Notes under the pieces: generated by a model | The model's database searches: none | Seen by the model: the letters and a program-made list of their open reading frames with translations, nothing else | Told to the model about the DNA's origin: nothing | NCBI GenBank assembly: GCA_025716815.1 | Contig: JAIXMN010000024.1 | Location: 496,001-560,000 of the forward strand | Origin: Dichotomocladium elegans | Lineage: Eukaryota; Mucoromycota; Mucoromycetes; Mucorales; Lichtheimiaceae | DNA: 64,000 nucleotides | Direction of reading: 5' to 3' | Program-made: the position numbers and the translations under genes | In this document: one piece after another, positions 57,666-64,000 of the stretch | How positions within the stretch are numbered: position 1 is the stretch's first letter | Layout of the letters: every line of letters begins with the position of its first letter

Positions 57666-59574
57666 CGGTCGCTTGTCTCGCTTCGCGCAAGCCTGGGCGC
57701 GATTGTCCAACAGCGCATGGCTCCGTTCGGTCATACACGAAGGTTTCCGTCTTCACTTCTCGACACCTCCACAGTTAAGCTCTCACCTGACACCGACGAT
57801 CCCAAGGTCCTCCGAGCAACGCCGACTTCTAAGACAGGCAATCGCCGAATTAATCCACAAACGAGCCATCGAACCAGCAGATTCGTCTCCTGGTTTCACA
57901 AGCACAATGTTTGTGATCGACAAACGCTCGGGCGGACATCGCCTGGTCTTCAACCTATGTCAACTCAACAAACACTTACAGGCCCCACATTTCCGAATGG
58001 AGACACTTCAACACATCGCTCGGATGATTCGTCAAAACGACTTTTTAACATCTATAGACCTCTCGGATCCATTTCTCCATCTCTTGATACATCGACACTC
58101 GCGAAAATTCCTCCACTTCCGCTTCGAGGGCTCGACCTGGCAGTTCCACATGACCCCTTTCAGCCTTTCAATCGTCCTGTACCTCTTTACTCAGGTGACC
58201 AAGCCGATCTTGGCCTGGGCACGTCGCCAAGGGATCAGGTTGACTGCATACCTAGACGACTGGCTATTGATGGTGGATTCCCGTTCTGCGGCAGTCCTCC
58301 AAACCCAGCTGGTGGTAGCGAAACTTCAGGAGTTGGGCTGGCTCCTGAACCTGAAGAAATCCTGTCTTCGTCCTCAGCAGAGCATCGAACATCTAGGATT
58401 CACGATCGATACTCGTTCTATGACCGCTCTCCTACCAGGGAAGAAACTGCGCGACTTGCGCAAATCCATTGCCAGTGTAGTCTGTCTAGACAGGGTAACT
58501 CCACGCAAGTTACACAGCCTCACAATGAGGCTTCGGGCGACTGCCATGGCGATCCTCCCGACCAATCTTTACACCCAAGCTATGATCCATTTCAAGAACC
58601 GCTGGGTCGTCAACAATTGGGGATGGGATACCCCCCGTCACTTACCCTCAGACTGCGTAGACGAATTTCAGCAGTGGCTGGCGAACCTTCGACTCTGGAA
58701 TGGTCAGTCACTACTCCGGTCGTCACCTCAGCATACTCTATTCGTCGACGCGAGCGACCAAGGTTGGGGTGCGGTGTGGGGACGCCGCATGATACAGGGT
58801 CGTTGGTCTCATTCAGAAGCCAGAGAATCAATCAATTGGCGCGAACTTCAAGCTATTCGACTTGCGCTACAGACTTTTCATCAGCTACATCACTCCACAG
58901 TGATGATCCAAACAGACAACATGACAGCTTCGGCCTACATCACCAAACAAGGGGGCTCCAAATCCCTACGCCTGAGCCACCTGGCATGGGACGTCTGGGA
59001 GATGTGTCTTCAACGGAGCCTGCGAGTCGAGGCGAAACATATCAAGGGAACCGACAACACACGCGCAGATCGAGCTTCTCGTCACTTCCAGGAGTCGTAC
59101 ATGTGGAGGGTTCATCCGACGACCTTTCACCTCCTCCAGAAACAACTGGGAGTCCGACACGACGTGGATCTTTTTGCGGACAGGACAACCACACTACTTC
59201 CACGATATGTGTCCTGGCGCCTGGATCCGCAAGCCATCGCAACCGATGCCATGTCTCTTTCTTGGACATGCTGGAGGAACCCATGGATACACCCGCCATG
59301 GCCCCTCATTCTACGCTGTCTCCAGAAGATCCAGGACGAGGCCATTCGAGCAACAATAGTTGTCCCGTACTGGCCGACCGCGATATGGTTTCCCCTTCTG
59401 GTGCGGATGGTGACGATGGATCCGATTCTCCTCGATCCCCAACGGCACACCGAGACAACTTCTCCCTCTGCTACCTCCCCGTGGACAAATCCGACCTGGA
59501 GACTCTCCGTGTGGCGACTATCAGGCGACAGTTCGACGGCAAAGGGTTCTCCTCAACTACACTTGATTCGTTAA
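57397..59574 (+). CDS. DIRS reverse transcriptase / RNase H / methyltransferase-like ORF
   Basis: 725 codons from the first ATG; the conserved part starts near 57670 (RLSRFAQAWARLS). RT motifs include GHRLVFNLCQLNKHL, SIDLSDPFLHLLIH and the catalytic LTAYLDDWLL (58235-58264). RNase H of DIRS type follows with TLFVDASDQGWGAVWG and WRELQAIRLAL. The C-terminal part (DVDLFADRTT, PRYVSWRLDP, HPPWPLILR, VVPYWPTAIWF) matches the DAM-like methyltransferase domain of DIRS elements. Its usual NPPW reads HPPW here, and the RT has FSLS for FGLS, so activity is doubtful. Confidence 0.9.
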   Translation: MLPSRRRLKTLHLHQDNSAAQTPMLRFFKMSHHWEVVGNPNPGTPAISTTPITVPRGATTITARAPQDTSWQPVPTIPSAHNTTTTPASSGRLSRFAQAWARLSNSAWLRSVIHEGFRLHFSTPPQLSSHLTPTIPRSSEQRRLLRQAIAELIHKRAIEPADSSPGFTSTMFVIDKRSGGHRLVFNLCQLNKHLQAPHFRMETLQHIARMIRQNDFLTSIDLSDPFLHLLIHRHSRKFLHFRFEGSTWQFHMTPFSLSIVLYLFTQVTKPILAWARRQGIRLTAYLDDWLLMVDSRSAAVLQTQLVVAKLQELGWLLNLKKSCLRPQQSIEHLGFTIDTRSMTALLPGKKLRDLRKSIASVVCLDRVTPRKLHSLTMRLRATAMAILPTNLYTQAMIHFKNRWVVNNWGWDTPRHLPSDCVDEFQQWLANLRLWNGQSLLRSSPQHTLFVDASDQGWGAVWGRRMIQGRWSHSEARESINWRELQAIRLALQTFHQLHHSTVMIQTDNMTASAYITKQGGSKSLRLSHLAWDVWEMCLQRSLRVEAKHIKGTDNTRADRASRHFQESYMWRVHPTTFHLLQKQLGVRHDVDLFADRTTTLLPRYVSWRLDPQAIATDAMSLSWTCWRNPWIHPPWPLILRCLQKIQDEAIRATIVVPYWPTAIWFPLLVRMVTMDPILLDPQRHTETTSPSATSPWTNPTWRLSVWRLSGDSSTAKGSPQLHLIR

Positions 59575-60512
59575 TCACTCCATTGATCGCGCATATGCCC
59601 ACCACAACCTCATATCTTCCGGCTCAATATCGCTTCTTATGCTGGTGCCAACACTATGATCGCGACCCCACTCAATTTAACGCAACAGACATTATCAACT
59701 TTCTTTCCTTGGCATGCGATACAGGTTTTCAGCTCAACACTATCAAACTATATCGATCGGCGATCCTCGTTTTTCACTCGGACGCCGAGTCTATTCGTTC
59801 CTCTCTGGATCTTCTGGAGATTTTTCGCCGCTGGGCTAGAGCAGCCCCCCCGCGCCCATGGTCACGCCCAGTAGTCGATGTTACGCCGACTCTTAGGTTT
59901 TTAGCCTCCATTGCGTCCCTGCCGACCACTACTATCTCTCTGTTGAACCAAAAAACAGCCTTCCTCCTCGCTATGGCAGCCTTTTTATGGCCCTCAGACC
60001 TACATTGTATTCAGCTTCAACACTGTTCAGTCTCTACTGATAATCTACTTACTCTGTCCATTCTCGCACCCAAAGAGACCTGCTGCGGTCAACGCATTAT
60101 AAAAACTCTGGTAGTCCACCCTTTGGCAGCAGACTCGGCGCTTTGCCCGGTCCAAGCATTCGTGGCCCTTCGGGATCATCTGGATGCCGCTAATCGACTG
60201 CCCGATGTGCTCTTTGTGAACAGCCATTCCCGGTCCTCACCCCTGTCGGCGACCACCATTGCGGCCTGGCTGAAACGTCTCCTGGCGTGCTCTTTGACTT
60301 CTGCAGATTCTCGCCCAACACTTTCCGTTCGGTCAATCGCGTCAGACCTTACCCTCCAGCGTGGTGTTTCTCTGGACGATGTGGTCACTATGGGCAATTG
60401 GTCTTCTACAACAGTTTTCGATCAACATTACCGGCGGTCGCGCATGGTACGATCCAACATGTCACGTCATGTTCTTGAGCCTCCGGTTGAGACATCTCCA
60501 AGCACTGGTTGA
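59454..60512 (+). CDS. DIRS tyrosine recombinase
   Basis: Overlaps the RT frame by about 120 bases in a different frame. That frame is in fact open without a stop from 57717. The recombinase shows ATIRRQFDGKGFSSTTLDSL at the N-terminal arm-binding part, then PSDLHCIQLQH, LCPVQAFVALRDHL, SVRSIASDLTLQRGVSLDDV and the Tyr in GNWSSTTVFDQHYRR. The first catalytic Arg, usually RPSD in these proteins, reads WPSD here. No start codon is needed if it is made by frameshift or a spliced RNA. Confidence 0.85.
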   Translation, partial: DNFSLCYLPVDKSDLETLRVATIRRQFDGKGFSSTTLDSLITPLIAHMPTTTSYLPAQYRFLCWCQHYDRDPTQFNATDIINFLSLACDTGFQLNTIKLYRSAILVFHSDAESIRSSLDLLEIFRRWARAAPPRPWSRPVVDVTPTLRFLASIASLPTTTISLLNQKTAFLLAMAAFLWPSDLHCIQLQHCSVSTDNLLTLSILAPKETCCGQRIIKTLVVHPLAADSALCPVQAFVALRDHLDAANRLPDVLFVNSHSRSSPLSATTIAAWLKRLLACSLTSADSRPTLSVRSIASDLTLQRGVSLDDVVTMGNWSSTTVFDQHYRRSRMVRSNMSRHVLEPPVETSPSTG

Positions 60513-60596
60513 TTAGTGCAGGCGGCGCTCTCTCAGGTATCTGTGTGGGTACAATTTTCTTCTCAGTGCTCCTGGACGCTGCTATCTGTGGCAGAC

Positions 60597-60712
60597 AGCA
60601 CTCTAGGGGTTCAGGTTCGGGTTCGTAGGACTCACACAATTGCCTAAAGGCTACTGCCAGGCAATTGATAGGTTAGTCCATGGGACTAACCGAACCTGAA
60701 CCCCTAGAGGGT
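60597..60712 (+). repeat. DIRS internal complementary region
   Basis: The left part (60597-60666) is the complement of the element's left end (56548 to about 56618). The right part (60662-60710) is the complement of its right end (60865-60913). This is the template thought to close the circular DIRS intermediate. Confidence 0.9.
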
Positions 60713-60737
60713 CCCACCCTTCCCATCCCACTATTAT

Positions 60738-60881
60738 GCCCGGCTCGCTTCGATAATCGACTTGTTTACATTCATTTACTCACATCTTTTAAATCTTGGA
60801 TAGAAAATTTTTTTATTGCTATTGTTTCATTCGCTATAATAAATCGCTGAGAGATGGTCACAGCACTCTAGGGGGTTCAGG
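60738..60881 (-). repeat. DIRS right inverted terminal repeat
   Basis: 144 bp inverted copy of 56598-56741, followed by an extension to 60913 found again in the internal complementary region. Confidence 0.9.
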
Positions 60882-60913
60882 TTCGGTTAGCCCTATGGAC
60901 TAACCTATCAATT

Positions 60914-61372
60914 GTACATACCCTGGTGTGGAATCAAGGGGTTTTAAGAATAAAAAGAGACAGAATATGATTCTGTGAGACTCGCAAAAGGATTGTTTTT
61001 TATTAAGTGCCAATAATGGGCCTATTTATAAGAAGTGCTTATCAAAACGGTCACTCCGGAGGCTGAGTGTGGATAATCATCTAGGCGGTCTCCCGGGATG
61101 GTGGACCAGTTAAAAGGTTGATAAAGAAGTTCATCATTTACCCTTGTGATTATAACTGCGTCCTGAGACAGGTCCGGGATATAAATTATGAATCCGGATA
61201 GCGCGAGAGTAATTATGATAACGGCGCTCGAAGAGTGAAACAAAGTGTTGATGTCCCGTATAATCCAGGGACACTGCTGTTAGGTAAGGAAATAGTCGTG
61301 GATACGACACCTGGTGTAGAGCCTTTATCTAGACCAATGCGAGCGATGTAAGCGAGCATTGGATGACCTCCG
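60914..61372 (-). repeat. LTR-like sequence, unresolved
   Basis: On the minus strand it shows a TATAAATAG box and, about 40 bases on, AATAAAA, and ends ...GGTATGTACA directly at the DIRS border. This layout resembles a U3-R-U5 LTR, but the other end and a target duplication were not found. Confidence 0.3.
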
Positions 61373-61393
61373 AACTTCTTCTTGAAAATCCTG
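61373..61393. repeat. MITE family 1, right-end remnant
   Basis: AACTTCTTCTTGAAAATCCTG followed by TA. It may be the far end of the MITE opened at 56547, or a separate fragment. Confidence 0.55.
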
Positions 61394-61479
61394 TACTGCA
61401 CCCACTTTCTCTGTATGACGATCCTATATGTATACCACTATTATTACCCTGCTACTGTTTACTACTGTATATAAACAAG

Positions 61480-61960
61480 GATGCCCTGTGACGTCGGGCA
61501 TCCGCACGTTGTATTATTATAACCATTGTTCTTCTCGTCGCGTTCGCGCTTCCTCCACGCTGTATATCAGACGCTCTTTGTAAGTACTCGCACAACAGTG
61601 CCTGTACTGCTACACAGCTGTTTGATGATCGTATTCTTGGCAATATCGACCCCTTTCTCTGCAATGCCATTAGCGCATTGATGATAAGGAATGAGCAGGC
61701 GTTGGTCGACGCGAGTTGCGCAGTAAGGTCGTTGACAACTTCGATGCCATTGGTACTGGTGAGCGTGCGCACCAGTCTGTACAACATCGTGTCTGACCAT
61801 AATGCTCGTGCTATGGTGAGTGCAGACTTAACCAGAATTGGCTCTCAGGACGTGAAAATGTCATAACAAGTGATTATTTTTGCTACCAGACGTAATATTG
61901 AGTGTACCAAGATCAATAGTCCAACGATCGCCTGGGTAGTTATAGCTGCTCCATCGATGA
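61480..61960 (-). pseudogene. Ty3/gypsy integrase relic
   Basis: The minus strand reads YPGDRWTIDLGTLNITSGS near 61940, then VRTLTSTNGIEVVNDLTAQL and, in another frame, LIPYHQCANGIAEKGVDIAK. These match the integrase core of the intact element (DHWAIDLGTLNITS, MRTLTSDNGTEFVNDL, PYHPRANGVAEKWVGLAK). Several indels and substitutions make it an old copy of the same family. Confidence 0.85.
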
Positions 61961-63055
61961 GTACGTAGCACAGGATACGAGGTTTATTAATGACGTCCAA
62001 ATGCCTCTTATGCAAGAGCGCCGAGTATTATATATGGTGGCAGAAAAAGCTTCGTTCAGTTTCTCCAGTGCGAACCCGGCATATCGATCGCCTATACAAA
62101 TAATTCGTTTGCTGCATGAGACCAACACATCTTATCCGTCCTCCTCTTGTATTAGGAAAACAGTTATTTTTGCCCTGACATGTGGGGTTCCTGTTCCGCC
62201 ATTCTGGCGCCATCGCAGTCCAGATTGCTTGATCCATCCATTTCTTCTCGATTACCTCGATGGAAACCAGATGGCCTCGGCCATTTGGATTAACAAATGT
62301 GATCCTGGTTCGACCGTTTCCCGAGGGAGGTTTGGGTGAGGCTTACAAAGGTAACAGCCGGTACGACTGTATATAGCGGCGGGTAAATCAAGCGTTGCAC
62401 GCAATGCTACTATCTTGAAACGGGTTGTCATGGTCCTCCTGTTCATGACACTGCGCTTCCACAGTCAATAGTGACCGGGACTACTGATCATCCAACATTT
62501 TCACGCAAATACGTCTTGATCCCCTGACTTCTCCCATCTCTCGTTTATCCAACGGGTGATTTAGTCTTAGTGAAGGCGGAGAGAACAATCGCCCGGGATA
62601 ATAATCGCAGACGGGAATAGCGGAGAAGCGGCGTCAACGGCTTAACACTTGTTCCGTCCAAGCTAACCTGATCCACCCCAGCTCTTTGTAAAAGAGGATT
62701 GTTTTTATTCAATAACATGCATCCCGCCTCAAAGACTAGATTCTGACCCATTGGCTTTACACTACTAGCATTCATTCTCTAGGATGTGACTATGTATATG
62801 CGTACATACAAAAGACTTTGTCTTCTCGATCCATTTTTACCAAATAGCTAACTCTCATCAATTGGCTAAGATCCATGGACTTTAACTACCATCTTCATAG
62901 GAAATGACATATCGCCATCCAGCATTTCGTAAGCAAACCTATTACTACTAAGCGACATGTAGCAATAAATGAGATTCCTAATACGGAGACACGTCTTTTA
63001 TTTTTGAATCAGTCAACTTCATGCTGAAATGACTGTAAAGTTTCCCTTCCCAACA
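61961..63055. other. Intergenic, no recognised gene
   Basis: Short frames on both strands, no family motif. Probably old repeat sequence plus the 3' flank of MSH6. Confidence 0.4.
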
Positions 63056-64000
63056 TCAAAGCCCCCGGACAAGTCGCACAAGTGTTTTGTCATTCATTTT
63101 GCCGCTCAGGATATCGCCAAGGTCAGACAGCACAGCAGGCGTAAAGCCAATGCATTTTTCTGCCCCATCCACGTCCATGTCTTCAGTCACACCCGAGTCC
63201 ATCGTTCGGTGGGTGCGTTCAAACTCCTTGGCCTTGATGGAAGCTTTGGTGATCACCTCCTCAGGCACGTCTGCAATCCTGGCCACATTCATGCCGAACG
63301 ATTTGTTACAAATACCAGGCACCAATTCGTAGAGAAAGGTCACTGTATTATCCTTCTCGTCTACCATATAGTTCCTACGTAATCACGGGTAAGCGCTGCT
63401 ACTGATTGCAGGTTTAGTTGCGTCTTACATGTGCATGTTCTTAACCCCAGGATGGCGACTAAATTCTTGACAGAGTGTGTGGTAATGTGTTGAAAACAAG
63501 CTCATGCAGCCAATGTGTGTTGCAAGGTAGTGAAGCACAGCATATGCGATCGCATAACCATCAAACGTGGAAGTACCACGTCCAAGTTCATCCAGAATGA
63601 CTAACGACCGTGGCGTCGCGTCACGGAGAATTTTGCTTGTTTCGGCAAGTTCGACCATGAATGTGGACTGACCGCCCATGATATTGTCATTCGCACCAAT
63701 ACGAGTAAAGATCTGATCGCAGGGCGTCAGGATGCATTGTTCTGCAGGAACGTAGCAGCCCAGTTGAGCCATGATCACTGCAATACATGTCTGCGATGGG
63801 TTTGTAAGTTCCACGCATTTTCACTCGCCTCTCACCCACCCATCATGACAAACGTACCTGCCTCAGCAGAGTAGACTTGCCGCCCATGTTAGGCCCTGTG
63901 AGAATACCAATGCTGGACGTATCGTCGCCAAGCTTGAGATTATTGGGTATAAAGTCCTGGCCGGCTCTAGTTTATCAGTGAGTGTGACAGTGTGCTTTTA
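63056..64000 (-). CDS. MSH6: DNA mismatch repair protein MSH6, C-terminal part
   Basis: MutS-family ATPase that pairs with MSH2 (MutS-alpha) to recognise base mismatches in the nucleus. The window holds the last three exons (minus): 63966-63858, 63790-63429 and 63374-63056; the rest lies beyond 64000. Walker A reads [13 protein letters not shown], joined by splicing to [18 protein letters not shown]. Walker B is [20 protein letters not shown] and the His switch is FSTHYHTL. The end ([20 protein letters not shown], then [18 protein letters not shown]) matches MSH6 and not MSH2 or MSH3. Introns are 54 and 67 nt. The stop at 63058-63056 gives a complete C-terminus. Confidence 0.93.

Larger units (their letters stand above)
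56548..60913 (+). mobile_element. DIRS-like retrotransposon, full length
   Basis: About 4.37 kb. Has the DIRS hallmarks: inverted terminal repeats (56598-56741 and 60738-60881), extended unequal ends, and an internal complementary region (about 60597-60712) that joins the complements of both ends at CAATTG. It encodes Gag-like, RT/RNase H/methyltransferase-like and tyrosine recombinase parts. There is no target duplication, as expected for tyrosine-recombinase elements. It sits inside a MITE end at AAATT. Confidence 0.93.

Noticed and set aside
57717..59453. 931-codon frame as a separate host gene
   Set aside because: Only its last third encodes a recognisable recombinase; the rest lies over the RT/RNase H frame and looks like a shadow.
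1..64000. CRISPR arrays, operons, ribosome binding sites, prophage
   Set aside because: No direct-repeat/spacer arrays; genes are intron-rich and individually promoted, so the DNA is eukaryotic.

Overview
This window reads as nuclear DNA of a filamentous early-diverging fungus, most likely Mucoromycota. That placement is an inference. The evidence is a fungal chitin synthase, genes split by many short introns (about 55-145 nt), and animal-type genes that are usually reported missing from Dikarya (a CARM1-like arginine methyltransferase and an SZT2/KICSTOR homologue). The transposon mix also fits: DIRS, chromodomain Ty3/gypsy, Mutator-like and IS630/Tc1-like elements.

Positions 1-34,644 are mostly host genes. 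In order they are a chitin synthase (+), a triose-phosphate-transporter-family protein (+), a CARM1-like methyltransferase (-), an EamA/DMT transporter (+), a WDR75/Utp17 ribosome-biogenesis protein (-), a gene-poor 4.2 kb stretch, an unrecognised multi-pass membrane protein (+), an IS630/Tc1-like relic (-), a 3,100-residue SZT2-like gene in nine exons (+), and ribosomal protein eS27/RPS27 (-), whose four tiny exons are easy to miss. Exon joins were chosen so that reading frame and family motifs run through; two introns need GC-AG borders. The far right end (63,056-64,000) holds the 3' half of MSH6 (-).

Positions 35,000-62,000 are a nested transposon block. It holds several relics, a nearly intact spliced Mutator-like transposase gene, and a family of small TA-flanked palindromic MITEs. 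One MITE split an open reading frame. Another was split by a complete Mutator-like element (43,574-48,088) with 1.12 kb terminal inverted repeats and a 9-bp target duplication. Next comes a 1,140-bp inverted duplication (axis about 49,557), one arm of which was opened by a young Ty3/gypsy chromovirus (50,619-56,418; LTRs differ at 2 of 303 positions; 5-bp target duplication). A DIRS element (56,548-60,913) with the expected split inverted repeats and internal complementary region sits at the end of the same arm.

The most unusual points are: a multi-exon open reading frame lying mostly inside the terminal inverted repeat of the Mutator-like element, ending 37 bases before the transposase start; the gypsy element with one uninterrupted 1,673-codon gag-pol frame that has nevertheless lost the catalytic reverse-transcriptase segment; and the large palindrome whose second arm is recoverable only by removing the gypsy insertion. 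The genes do not form one pathway. SZT2 (TORC1 amino-acid signalling), WDR75 and RPS27 (ribosome production) are connected in biology, but their proximity here may be chance.
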